From: Nocardioides sp. SLBN-35
Lineage (GTDB): Bacteria > Actinomycetota > Actinomycetes > Propionibacteriales > Nocardioidaceae
Direction: 5' to 3'
DNA length: 64,000 bases
Assembly: GCF_006715725.1 (NCBI RefSeq)
Contig: NZ_VFNU01000001.1
Span: 2,666,001-2,730,000 of the forward strand
Part shown: piece after piece, positions 34,712 to 42,578 of the stretch
Position numbering within the stretch: position 1 is the stretch's first letter
How the letters are laid out: every line of letters begins with the position of its first letter
Notes under the pieces: model-generated
Seen by the model: only the letters and a program-made list of their open reading frames with translations
Database searches by the model: none
Told to the model about the DNA's origin: nothing
Position numbers and translations under genes: made by a program

Positions 34712-34729
34712 TGGTACCCGTTCTAGTTT
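34712..34729 (+). promoter_or_regulatory. Weaker KstR-type operator before the WS/DGAT gene
   Basis: TGGTACCCGTTCTA (34712-34725) matches TnnAACnnGTTnnA except T for the first A of AAC, and it is embedded in AACTGGTACCCGTTCTAGTT, whose ends AACT/AGTT extend the symmetry. TAGTTT (34724-34729) is a candidate rightward -10 box. Confidence 0.5.
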
Positions 34730-34744
34730 TCATGGGGGTCAGCG

Positions 34745-36172
34745 ATGGATCGGCTGTCGGGACTGGATGCGAGCTTCCTCTACCTGGAGACGCCCGCCCA
34801 GCTGATGCACGTGTGCGCGGTGATGGTGCTCGACCCGGCGACGATGACGACGCCCTACACCTTCGCCGCGATGCAGCGCGAGATCGAGGTCCGCGTGCGT
34901 GACGTGCCCGGCTTCACCCGCAAGGTGCGCGGCGTCCCGCTCGGCCTCGACCACCCGGTCTGGGTGCGCGACAAGGGCTTCGACATCGAGCGCCACGTGC
35001 ACCGGCTCGCGCTGCCGACGCCCGGTGGGTACGCCGAGCTGATGGACCTGTGCGCCCACCTCGCCTCGCTGCCGCTCGACCGCTCCCGCCCACTGTGGGA
35101 GATGTGGGTGATCGAGGGCTACCGGCCCGAGGGCGAGGAGTCCGAGAAGGTCGTCGTGTTCGCCAAGATGCACCACGCGACGGTCGACGGCGTCTCCGGC
35201 TCCAACCTGATCTCGCACCTGTGCTCGCTCGAGCCCGACTCACCGCCCCTGGTGCCCGAGAACGCCCCGCACCCGCGCGACCCCGGTCGGGGTGAGCTGC
35301 TCGGCCGTGCCGTCATCGGTACGGCGACCCGCCCGGTCACCCTGGTCAAGGTGCTCAAGCCCTCGGCCCAGCTGGTCACCAGGACCATCGGTCGCGCCCG
35401 GCAGGGGACCGCCATGGCCGCGCCCTTCTCCGCCCCGCGCACCTCCTTCAACGGCACCATCACCTCGCACCGCTCGATCGCGATGGCCGACCTCGACCTC
35501 GAGGAGATCCGCCGCATCAAGAAGGTCACCGGCACCACCGTCAACGACGTCGTCCTCGCCGTCTCCGGCGGCGCCCTGCGCGCCTACCTCGCCGAGCGCG
35601 ACGAGCTGCCCGAGTCCTCCTTGTTGGCCACCGTCCCCGTCAGCGTGCGCGACAGCTCACGGCGCTCGACGGGCGCCAACAAGGTCTCCGCGCTGTTCAC
35701 CAAGCTCGGCACCGACATCGACGACCCGCTGGAGCGGCTGCGGATGCTCGCCGAGCGCAACCAGCACGCCAAGGAGCACCACAACGCGATCAGCGCCGAC
35801 GCACTGCAGGACTGGGCGGAGTTCGCCGCGCCGCGGACCTTCGGTCTCGCGGTGCGCGCCTACGCCAACCTGCGCCTGGCCGAGAAGCACCCGGTCGTGC
35901 ACAACCTGGTCATCTCCAACGTGCCCGGACCGCCGGTCCCGCTCTACTTCATGGGTGCGCGGATCGACGCCCTGTGTCCCCTCGGCCCGGTCTTCCACGG
36001 TGCCGGCCTGAACGTCACCGTGATGTCGAACGCCGGCCAGATGCATGTCGGCGCGATCGCCTGCCGCGAGTCGATGCCCGACACCGACGCGCTCGTGCGC
36101 CACTTCCCGGGGGAGCTGGCCCGGCTCAGCGCAGCGGTCGATGGCGCGGGAAGTCCCGACGCCGCGCGTTGA
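34745..36172 (+). CDS. Wax ester synthase / diacylglycerol acyltransferase (WS/DGAT)
   Basis: 475 residues. N-terminal MDRLSGLDASFLYLETP is the family start; catalytic HHATVDG at about residues 143-149 in KMHHATVDGVSG is the HHxxxDG acyltransferase motif; the C-terminal half has ATVPVSVRD and NLVISNVPGPPVPLYFMGARI. The enzyme joins fatty acyl-CoA to diacylglycerol or a fatty alcohol, making storage lipid at the membrane. It sits inside the steroid block behind a weak KstR-type site, so acyl-CoA released from sterols may be stored as neutral lipid. Its 3' end overlaps the convergent hydrolase gene by 47 bases. Confidence 0.9.
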   Translation: MDRLSGLDASFLYLETPAQLMHVCAVMVLDPATMTTPYTFAAMQREIEVRVRDVPGFTRKVRGVPLGLDHPVWVRDKGFDIERHVHRLALPTPGGYAELMDLCAHLASLPLDRSRPLWEMWVIEGYRPEGEESEKVVVFAKMHHATVDGVSGSNLISHLCSLEPDSPPLVPENAPHPRDPGRGELLGRAVIGTATRPVTLVKVLKPSAQLVTRTIGRARQGTAMAAPFSAPRTSFNGTITSHRSIAMADLDLEEIRRIKKVTGTTVNDVVLAVSGGALRAYLAERDELPESSLLATVPVSVRDSSRRSTGANKVSALFTKLGTDIDDPLERLRMLAERNQHAKEHHNAISADALQDWAEFAAPRTFGLAVRAYANLRLAEKHPVVHNLVISNVPGPPVPLYFMGARIDALCPLGPVFHGAGLNVTVMSNAGQMHVGAIACRESMPDTDALVRHFPGELARLSAAVDGAGSPDAAR

Positions 36173-37049
36173 CGGTCGCGGCCGCCTCGACGAAGCGCGG
36201 CACGAACTTCCCGGCGCCGAGCACGCACCCGGCGTGCCCGTCGTCGACTTCGTGCACGGTCGCGCCGGGGATCGCGCGTGCCAGCGCGAGCTGGCGCGGG
36301 GTCGGGATGACCCGGTCGCGCATCATCGCGACCACGGCGGTCGGTACGTCGATCCGCGAGAGCCACGGTCGCGAGTGGTGCTGGCCGAGCGCGGCGAGCG
36401 CCTGCCCGACGGCCCACGGGCTGGTCGAGCGGAACTCGCGCAGCGCCCACTCGTGCAGGTCGGAGACCTCGAGGTCGACGCCCCGCGCCGCCGCACGGGC
36501 CGCGCGCACCGCCGTACGGGACCGCGAGACGCCGCGCAGCGCGACCATGGTGGAGCCCATGCCGAGGAAGAACCCGCGCTCGGCCGCGGTGAGCTGGAAC
36601 CGGTCGGTGGTCGCGCCGAGGACCAGGCCGGACACGATCGCCGGATGCTGGCGCCAGACCCGCTGGGCGACGATCGAGCCCATCGAGTAGCCGCCGACGA
36701 TCACCTCGTCCAGCCCGAGGACGTCGACCAGCGCGGCCACGTCGTCGGCGCAGTCGGTGAGCGAGAACTCCGCGCCCTGGATGCCGCGCCCGTGCCAGCG
36801 CTGGTCGAGCGTGATCACGCGGAAACGCCGCGACAGCGGCTCGATCGCGGGGAACCAGGTGAGCAGTCCGGTCGTGCCGAGCGCGTGCAGCAGTACGATC
36901 GCCGGCGAGTCCGGGTGCGGTCCCGGCGTGTCGGTGACGTACGTCGACCCGCCCCGTCCCGGCAGCTCCACCATCCGTCCCGACGGGATCCGGGTCGCCG
37001 GCAGCTCCACGCGGCGGCGCGCGACGTCGATCAGTGAGACGGCACCCAT
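36126..37049 (-). CDS. Alpha/beta hydrolase
   Basis: 307 residues from ATG 37049. Alpha/beta hydrolase fold: LLHALGTTGLLTWFPAIEPL (oxyanion region), nucleophile elbow GYSMGS at about residue 119, Asp in MMRDRVIP, and His in EVDDGHAGCV. It may hydrolyse an ester or a CoA thioester. Leaderless: TAGTCT lies 7 bases upstream on the minus strand, and that -10 box overlaps the left end of the KstR operator at 37061-37074 shared with the side-chain operon. The 3' end overlaps the WS/DGAT gene by 47 bases on opposite strands. The C-terminal 25 residues lie in this overlap. Confidence 0.83.
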   Translation of the reverse strand: MGAVSLIDVARRRVELPATRIPSGRMVELPGRGGSTYVTDTPGPHPDSPAIVLLHALGTTGLLTWFPAIEPLSRRFRVITLDQRWHGRGIQGAEFSLTDCADDVAALVDVLGLDEVIVGGYSMGSIVAQRVWRQHPAIVSGLVLGATTDRFQLTAAERGFFLGMGSTMVALRGVSRSRTAVRAARAAARGVDLEVSDLHEWALREFRSTSPWAVGQALAALGQHHSRPWLSRIDVPTAVVAMMRDRVIPTPRQLALARAIPGATVHEVDDGHAGCVLGAGKFVPRFVEAAATVNARRRDFPRHRPLR

Positions 37050-37056
37050 GCGGGCC

Positions 37057-37076
37057 AGACTAGAACACGTTACAGT
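37057..37076. promoter_or_regulatory. KstR-type operator with -10 boxes on both strands
   Basis: TAGAACACGTTACA (37061-37074) fits the consensus exactly. Leftward -10 TAGTCT (37057-37062, minus strand) serves ATG 37049; rightward -10 TACAGT (37071-37076) serves GTG 37083. Both spacings are 6-7 bases, so both transcripts should be leaderless and blocked by one repressor dimer pair. Confidence 0.8.
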
Positions 37077-37082
37077 TTCTCC

Positions 37083-39263
37083 GTGGATGCAGAGGCGATC
37101 AACGCAGTACGTGCCGTCGTCGGCGAGGTGCTCGAGCGCGAGGCCGACGCCCGGGACTGGGCGGCCTGGGCCGGAGCCGGACTGACCTCGCTGCCGGTTC
37201 CCGAGGAGCACGGTGGCGAAGGGCTCGGCCTCACCGAGGTCGCCGTCCTGCTCCGCGAGACCGGCCGTGCCGCCGTCCAGGTGCCGGTGTGGGAGACGCT
37301 GTGCTGTGGCGCCCTCACCCTGGCCGGCCACGGCACCGACGCCCAGCGCAAGGAGCTGCTGCCCGGCATCGCCACCGGCGAGCTGGTCCTCACGCCCGCG
37401 CTGCGCGGCGCCGCGACGTACGCCGACGGCACGGTCAGCGGCCGCAAGCTCGCCGTCACCTTCGCCGAGCAGGCCGCCCGCCTCCTCGTGACGGCCGCCG
37501 ACGGGGACGACGAGGTCGTGGTGCTCGTCGACCCGGCCGGTCCGGGCGTGACCCTGCTGCCCGCCAGCGCGTCCAGCGCCACCCCGCAGCACACCGTCGT
37601 CCTCGACGGCGCCCCGGCCGAGCCGCTCGCCGACGGTGCCGCCGCCCGGCTGCGCGACCTGGCTCGAGCCGGCCTGGCCGCCACCGCAGCGGGCGTGCTC
37701 GCCGGTGCCCGCGACCTGACCGCCGACTACGTCAAGGGCCGCCGGCAGTTCGGTCGCGCGCTCGCCGAGTTCCAGGCCGTCTCGCTCCAGATGGCCGACG
37801 TCTACATCACCTCGCGCACCCTCGACCTCGCTGCCGACAACGCCGTGTGGCGGGTCGCCGAGGGGCATCCGGCCGGCCCCCACGACACGGATCTCGCGGT
37901 CGCCGGCTACTGGGCGAGCCAGGTGGCGCCGTACGCCCTGCGCACCTGTCACCACCTCCACGGCGGCATGGGCGTCGACATCACCTACCCGCTCGTCGCG
38001 CTGACCACGTGGGGCACCGACCTCGCGCACGCGCTCGACACCACCGCGGCCGACGTCCCGGTCGAGGACGCCGACGCCAAGAACCTCGAGCTGACCGACG
38101 ACCAGCGCGCGCTCAAGGCGCGACTGCGCGAGTACTTCGGCGGTGTCGCGGCCGAGTTCGACGGCATCCACGACCCGGACCCGGTCGAGGGCGCCTGGAA
38201 CCGCCACGGGCCGACCTACGAGCGGATGATCCGCCGCCTCGGCACCGACGGCTGGATGGGCGTCGGCTGGCCGGAGGAGTACGGCGGCCACGGGCTCGGC
38301 GAGATCGAGCAGACGATCTTCGCCAACGAGGCGCAGTACGCCGACGTGCACCTCCCGTCGGTCACCCTGCAGACCGTCGGCCCGACCCTGATCCGCTACG
38401 GCACGCAGAAGCAGAAGGACCTCTTCCTCGAGCGCATCCTCAAGGGCGACGTGCACTTCGCGATCGGCTACAGCGAGCCCGACGCCGGCACGGACCTCGC
38501 CTCGCTGCGCACCACGGCCAAGCTGATCGAGGGCGACGGCGACCCCTACTACCTGGTCAACGGACAGAAGATGTGGACCACCGGCGGCCACCAGGCCGAC
38601 TACCTGTGGCTCGCGGTCCGCACCGACCCGGACGCCCCGAAGCACAAGGGCATCTCGATCCTGATCGTGGACACCAAGGATCCCGGCTACAGCTGGACCC
38701 CGATCATCACGGCCGACGGCTCGCACCACGTCAACGCGACGTACTTCAACGACGTCCGGGTCCCCGTCGACATGCTCGTCGGCGAGGAGAACCAGGGCTG
38801 GAAGCTGATCACGACCCAGCTCAACCACGAGCGGGTCATGCTCGGCCCCGCCGGACGGATCGAGGGCCTGCGCGATCGGGTCCTGCGCTGGGCCGGGGCG
38901 GCCGGCGTCCTCGACCGTCCCGACGTCCGCGACGTGCTCGGCAGGACCACCGCGGTGTTCCGGATCAACGAGCTGCTCAACTGGGAGGTCGCGCGTGCCG
39001 CGGCCGCCGGCGAGATCGAGGTGGCGGACGCGTCGTCGTCGAAGGTCTTCGCCTCCGACCAGGTGCAGCACCTGCTCGCCGACCTCATCTCGCTCGTGCA
39101 CCGCCACGGTGACGCGGGGGAGACGGTGACGAAGGACCTGCTCGACTACCTCGATGCGCAGGCCAAGCGGAACCTCGTGCTCACCTTCGGTGGCGGGGTG
39201 CAGGAGGTCCAGCGCGAGCTGATCTCGATGTTCGGCCTCGGCCTGCCGCGGGTGCCGCGATGA
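37083..39263 (+). CDS. Fused acyl-CoA dehydrogenase ChsE2-ChsE1 (FadE28-FadE29 fusion)
   Basis: 726 residues from GTG 37083. Residues 1 to about 340 match FadE28/ChsE2: LTSLPVPEEHGGEGLGLTEV, GRRQFGRALAEFQAVSLQMADVYI and CHHLHGGMGVDITYPL. Residues from about 345 to 726 match FadE29/ChsE1 very closely: VGWPEEYGGHGLGEIEQTIF, FAIGYSEPDAGTDLASLRTT, NATYFNDVRVPVDMLVGEEN and the KRNLVLTFGGGVQEV end. In mycobacteria these are two adjacent genes whose products form an alpha2-beta2 enzyme that dehydrogenates the propionyl-CoA side chain of sterols. Here both halves are one continuous chain, with no stop or restart between them. First gene of an igr-like operon. Confidence 0.88.
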   Translation: MDAEAINAVRAVVGEVLEREADARDWAAWAGAGLTSLPVPEEHGGEGLGLTEVAVLLRETGRAAVQVPVWETLCCGALTLAGHGTDAQRKELLPGIATGELVLTPALRGAATYADGTVSGRKLAVTFAEQAARLLVTAADGDDEVVVLVDPAGPGVTLLPASASSATPQHTVVLDGAPAEPLADGAAARLRDLARAGLAATAAGVLAGARDLTADYVKGRRQFGRALAEFQAVSLQMADVYITSRTLDLAADNAVWRVAEGHPAGPHDTDLAVAGYWASQVAPYALRTCHHLHGGMGVDITYPLVALTTWGTDLAHALDTTAADVPVEDADAKNLELTDDQRALKARLREYFGGVAAEFDGIHDPDPVEGAWNRHGPTYERMIRRLGTDGWMGVGWPEEYGGHGLGEIEQTIFANEAQYADVHLPSVTLQTVGPTLIRYGTQKQKDLFLERILKGDVHFAIGYSEPDAGTDLASLRTTAKLIEGDGDPYYLVNGQKMWTTGGHQADYLWLAVRTDPDAPKHKGISILIVDTKDPGYSWTPIITADGSHHVNATYFNDVRVPVDMLVGEENQGWKLITTQLNHERVMLGPAGRIEGLRDRVLRWAGAAGVLDRPDVRDVLGRTTAVFRINELLNWEVARAAAAGEIEVADASSSKVFASDQVQHLLADLISLVHRHGDAGETVTKDLLDYLDAQAKRNLVLTFGGGVQEVQRELISMFGLGLPRVPR

Positions 39264-39802
39264 GCACCCACGAGCAGCAGGCGCTGGTGGACCCCGCGGT
39301 CCACGAGAAGATCATGGCCGAGGCCGACCGGATCAAGGCCTGGGGCGAGGCCGCCGAGCGGGTCGCCCGCGACGAGGTGAACCAGCCGACGATCAACAAC
39401 TGGCTGGAGGCGATGGGCCTCGACAACCCGCGGTTCGCGGCGGGCGAGGCGCCGCCGTCGATGGCCCAGGTCTGGACCATGTACGGCCTCGGCGGCAAGC
39501 CGCCCGAGCAGGACCCCCTCCACTCGATGATGCGGGTGCTCACCGACGCGGGCTTCACCGCCGTCCTCGGCACCAACTGCGAGCAGTCCTACGACCGCTA
39601 CCTGCGAGTGGGGGAGCAGCTGCGGGTCACCACCGCGCTCGACTCGGTCGTCGGCCCGAAGGCCACCGGCATGGGCGTCGGCTACTTCGTGACCTCCCGC
39701 AACACCTGGTACGTCGCCCATCCCGACGGACGCAGCGAGCGGGTCGCGACCATGCTCTTCCGGGTCCTCAAGTTCGTCCCGCGTGCGAAGGCCGACGCGT
39801 GA
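39260..39802 (+). CDS. MaoC-like domain protein, ChsH2 N-terminal part
   Basis: 180 residues, ATG 39260 overlapping the upstream stop. Hot-dog fold MaoC-like protein matching the first half of ChsH2 (Rv3542c type): AEADRIKAWGEAAERVARDEVN, MAQVWTMYG, HSMMRVLTDAGFTAVLGTNCEQSYDRYLRVGEQLRV. In the mycobacterial enzyme this part lacks the catalytic Asp-His pair and supports ChsH1 in hydrating the enoyl-CoA side chain. The DUF35 domain that is fused to it there is encoded here by the next, separate gene, which overlaps by 4 bases. Confidence 0.85.
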   Translation: MSTHEQQALVDPAVHEKIMAEADRIKAWGEAAERVARDEVNQPTINNWLEAMGLDNPRFAAGEAPPSMAQVWTMYGLGGKPPEQDPLHSMMRVLTDAGFTAVLGTNCEQSYDRYLRVGEQLRVTTALDSVVGPKATGMGVGYFVTSRNTWYVAHPDGRSERVATMLFRVLKFVPRAKADA

Positions 39803-40188
39803 GTGGCCCGGTGCGCCCGGTCGTCAACCGGGACAACGCCTACTTCTTCGAGGGTACGGCGAAGCGCGAGCTGCGCATCCAGAAGTGCAACCAGTGCGGC
39901 GTCCTGCGCCACCCGCCCGGCCCGGCCTGCCCCGACTGCGGCGCGTTCGACCGCGGCTATGTCGTGTCCGCAGGCGAGGGCACGGTGTTCTCCTACCTGG
40001 TCCACCACGCTCCGCAGGTGCCCGGCAAGGAGCTCCCGCTGGTCATCGCGCTGCTCGACCTCGACGAGGGCGTGCGGATGGTGGCCGAGATGACCGGCCC
40101 GGTCGAGATCGGCGACCGCGCCACCGTCGGCTGGAACGTGGTCGACGACGACCTGACCCTCCCGATCTGGACGAAGGTGGACCGATGA
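39799..40188 (+). CDS. DUF35 / OB-fold zinc protein, ChsH2 C-terminal part
   Basis: 129 residues from GTG 39799. Rubredoxin-like zinc knuckle C-x2-C-x10-C-x2-C in QKCNQCGVLRHPPGPACPDCG (about residues 33-53), followed by an OB-fold with GEGTVFSYLVHHAPQVPGKELPLVIALLDLDEGVRMVAEM. It corresponds to the C-terminal domain of mycobacterial ChsH2, which binds the aldolase Ltp2 and is needed for its activity. As a free-standing protein it probably bridges the MaoC pair and Ltp2 encoded on either side. The ATGA overlap with chsH1 keeps expression coupled. Confidence 0.88.
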   Translation: MSGPVRPVVNRDNAYFFEGTAKRELRIQKCNQCGVLRHPPGPACPDCGAFDRGYVVSAGEGTVFSYLVHHAPQVPGKELPLVIALLDLDEGVRMVAEMTGPVEIGDRATVGWNVVDDDLTLPIWTKVDR

Positions 40189-40574
40189 GCGCCAAGCTGT
40201 TCGTGGGGGACCGGCTCCCCGAGTGGACCCTTCCGATCACGCCGACCCTCGTGGTCTCGACCGCGATCGCGACCCGCGACTTCCAAGACGTCCACCACGA
40301 CCGCGACATCGCCCAGGCGGCCGGATCGAAGGACATCTTCGTCAACATCCTCACCTCGACCGCGCTGTGCGAGCGCTACGTCACCGACTGGGTCGGACCC
40401 GACGTGCAGATCCGGGGCATCGCGATCCGCCTCGGCGCGCCGGCGTACCCCTATGACACGTTCACGTTCACCGGTGAGGTGACCGACGTCGCCGACGGCG
40501 TCGCCACCATCAAGGTGGTCGGCGCGGTGTCGCTCGGCGACCACGTCGTCGGAACGGTCACGGTGGCGGCATGA
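40185..40574 (+). CDS. chsH1: MaoC-family enoyl-CoA hydratase ChsH1
   Basis: 129 residues, ATG 40185. Single hot-dog domain with VSTAIATRDFQDVHHDRDIA, which carries the Asp/His catalytic motif of MaoC hydratases, and GSKDIFVNILTSTALCERYVTDWVG; both stretches are nearly the same as in mycobacterial ChsH1 (Rv3541c). Together with the ChsH2 part it adds water to the 17(20)- or 22-enoyl-CoA of the shortened sterol side chain, producing the tertiary alcohol that Ltp2 cleaves. Overlaps the genes on both sides by 4 bases. Confidence 0.92.
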   Translation: MSAKLFVGDRLPEWTLPITPTLVVSTAIATRDFQDVHHDRDIAQAAGSKDIFVNILTSTALCERYVTDWVGPDVQIRGIAIRLGAPAYPYDTFTFTGEVTDVADGVATIKVVGAVSLGDHVVGTVTVAA

Positions 40575-41743
40575 CCGAGCGCACCCTGTCGGGCAGGGCC
40601 GCGATCGCCGGCATCGGCGCGACCGAGTTCTCCAAGGAGTCGGGCCGCTCCGAGCTCCAGCTCTCCGTCGAGGCCGTGCGCCACGCGCTCGCCGACTGCG
40701 GCCTCACGCCCGCCGACGTCGACGGCCTGGTCACCTTCACGATGGACACCTCGTCCGAGATCGCCGTGGCCCGCGAGCTCGGCATCCCCGAGCTGCGCTT
40801 CTTCAGCCGGATCAACTACGGCGGCGGTGCTGCCTGCGCCACCGTCCAGCAGGCCGCGATGGCCGTCGCCACCGGCGTCGCCGACGTCGTCGTCGCCTAC
40901 CGCGGCTTCAACGAGCGCTCGGGTGACCGGTTCGGCCAGGTGTCGGCGTGGGCGGCCCAGCAGGTCAACACCAACGGCCTCGACAACGCCTGGACCTACC
41001 CGCTCGGCCTGTCCACCCCGGCCGCCACGGTCGCGATGCAGGCCCGCCGCTACATGCACGAGTACGGCGCCACCTCGGCCGACTTCGGCCGCGTCGCGGT
41101 CGCCGACCGCCGGCACGCCGCCACCAACCCGGCCGCGTTCTTCTTCGGCAAGCCGATCACCCTCGAGGACCACCAGGCCTCCCGGATGATCGCCGACCCG
41201 CTGCACCTGCTCGACTGCTGCCAGGAGTCCGACGGCGCCGTCGCCCTCGTGGTCGTGTCGGCCGAGCGGGCCAAGGACCTGGCCCAGCCACCGGCGTACG
41301 TCGCCGCCGCGGCGCAGGGCTCGGGCCGCGACCAGTTCGTGATGACGTCCTACTACCGCGACGACATCGGCATCCCCGAGATCGGCGTGGTGGGCCGCGA
41401 GCTGTGGAAGCAGTCCGGCCTCACCCCCGCCGACATGCCGATGGCCGTGCTCTACGACCACTTCACGCCGTACGTCCTCATGCAGCTCGAGGAGCTCGGC
41501 TTCTGCGGCCGCGGCGAGGCCAAGGACTTCGTCAAGGACGGCGCCATCGAGATCGGCGGCCGGCTGCCCATCAACACCCACGGCGGCCAGCTCGGCGAGG
41601 CCTACATCCACGGCATGAACGGCATCGCCGAGGGAGTGCGCCAGATCCGCGGCACCTCGGTCAACCCGGTCGCCGACGCCCACCACGTGCTGGTGACCGC
41701 CGGCACCGGCGTGCCCACGAGCGGGCTGATCCTCTCGGCGTAG
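40571..41743 (+). CDS. ltp2: Thiolase-fold steroid aldolase Ltp2
   Basis: 390 residues, ATG 40571. SCP2-thiolase-type lipid transfer protein: [54 protein letters not shown] (thiolase core, with Cys in GGAACAT), YMHEYG, ESDGAVALVVVSAERA and NTHGGQLGEAYIHGMNGIAEGVRQIRG near the end. In mycobacteria Ltp2 with the DUF35 domain of ChsH2 performs a retro-aldol cleavage that removes the last three side-chain carbons, giving androstenedione and propionyl-CoA. Last gene of the operon. Confidence 0.92.
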   Translation: MTERTLSGRAAIAGIGATEFSKESGRSELQLSVEAVRHALADCGLTPADVDGLVTFTMDTSSEIAVARELGIPELRFFSRINYGGGAACATVQQAAMAVATGVADVVVAYRGFNERSGDRFGQVSAWAAQQVNTNGLDNAWTYPLGLSTPAATVAMQARRYMHEYGATSADFGRVAVADRRHAATNPAAFFFGKPITLEDHQASRMIADPLHLLDCCQESDGAVALVVVSAERAKDLAQPPAYVAAAAQGSGRDQFVMTSYYRDDIGIPEIGVVGRELWKQSGLTPADMPMAVLYDHFTPYVLMQLEELGFCGRGEAKDFVKDGAIEIGGRLPINTHGGQLGEAYIHGMNGIAEGVRQIRGTSVNPVADAHHVLVTAGTGVPTSGLILSA

Positions 41744-41750
41744 CCCGGAC

Positions 41751-41797
41751 GTCGAGGAGGTCGTGCAGCGACCGTCTCGAGACGCCTACTCCTCGAC
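41751..41797. repeat. Imperfect palindromic intergenic repeat, runs into the cupin gene
   Basis: Begins GTCGAGGAGGTCGTGCAGCG and ends TACTCCTCGAC; it contains GGTCG-N5-CGACC and GTCTCGAGAC as inner palindromes. It can also act as the terminator between ltp2 and the convergent cupin gene, and it encodes the last residues and stop of the cupin. Confidence 0.55.
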
Positions 41798-42277
41798 CCA
41801 CACGTTGTCGTGCTCGCGCATGAACGCGTCGTGCTCCTCGGGCGTCCACTCCTCGCCCCGGGCGAGCCGATCGAGCCCCTCGAAGTAGGGCTCGCGCGGC
41901 GCGCCCGGGGCGAAGTGCAGCAGCATCGACGCCGGGGCACCGGACTCGTTGCGGAACCCGTGGACGCCGCCGGGCGGCACGTGCAGGAAGTCGCCCGGCC
42001 GCGCCGTCGTCCACGAGGTGCCGGTGTGGATCCGCACCTCGCCCTCGAGGACGTAGAAGGACTCGGACATGGTGCGGTGGAAGTGCGGGCTCGGACCGCT
42101 GACCGCCTCGGAGAACTCCCAGCGGTAGAGGCCGAACAGGCCGCCGGTCGCCTCGCCACGCGCCAGGTAGTGGACCCGGTTGCCGTTGGGGTAGACGAGG
42201 TCGGGGCCGTCGGTGCCGGGACGCACCCAGGCCGAGACCTCGCCGTCGCCGTCGTAGAGGGGTGGGGGATACGACAT
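41786..42277 (-). CDS. Cupin-domain protein
   Basis: 163 residues from ATG 42277. One cupin barrel: PSPHFHRTMSESFYVLEGEVRIHTG is cupin motif 1 with H-x-H, Glu and G, and PGDFLHVPPGGVHGFRNESG is motif 2 with the last His; together they form a metal site. Comparable proteins are dioxygenases or sugar-binding regulators, but the substrate is unknown. Leaderless: TAGCGT on the minus strand, 7 bases before the start. Its last residues come from the palindromic repeat at 41751-41797. Divergent from the rib operon. Confidence 0.8.
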   Translation of the reverse strand: MSYPPPLYDGDGEVSAWVRPGTDGPDLVYPNGNRVHYLARGEATGGLFGLYRWEFSEAVSGPSPHFHRTMSESFYVLEGEVRIHTGTSWTTARPGDFLHVPPGGVHGFRNESGAPASMLLHFAPGAPREPYFEGLDRLARGEEWTPEEHDAFMREHDNVWVEE

Positions 42278-42284
42278 GCCTGCG

Positions 42285-42290
42285 ACGCTA
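42285..42290 (-). promoter_or_regulatory. -10 box of the cupin gene
   Basis: TAGCGT on the minus strand, 7 bases before ATG 42277; leaderless pattern. Confidence 0.5.
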
Positions 42291-42360
42291 CCGAGGTTCC
42301 AGTGACCGGACCCACAACCCGCGGCGTGTCGCCGTGTGCCACCATGGGTCCCAAGAGCTC

Positions 42361-42486
42361 GCGTGCTCTGGGGTCGGTGAAAATCCGAACCGGCGGTGAC
42401 AGTCCGCGACCCGATCGCAGCCAGTGATCGGTTGACCAGGTGGAACTCCTGGACCGACGGTCAAAGTCCGGATGGGAAGTGCACGC
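42361..42486 (+). promoter_or_regulatory. FMN riboswitch (RFN element)
   Basis: All conserved RFN blocks are in order: GGGGTCGGTGAAAATCCGAA, CCGGCGGTGACAGTCCGCGA, TGGAACTCCTGGACCGACGG and TCAAAGTCCGGATGGGA. Outer stem P1 pairs GCGTGC (42361-42366) with GCACGC (42481-42486). It lies 93 bases before ribD. Binding of FMN should switch off the riboflavin operon, in high-GC actinobacteria usually by hiding the ribosome site. Confidence 0.97.
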
Positions 42487-42578
42487 ACGAGTGTCCGACG
42501 GACGCCCCGCAGCGGGCGCCCGTCGTACGCCAGGCAAGCCCCGGAGTCCGCGTCCAGGACGACGAGAGGCGGTGGCCG

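Noticed and set aside
42396..42578. Upstream extension of ribD into the riboswitch
   Set aside because: The frame is open, but the bases form the conserved FMN aptamer, and the protein part there has no resemblance to RibD.
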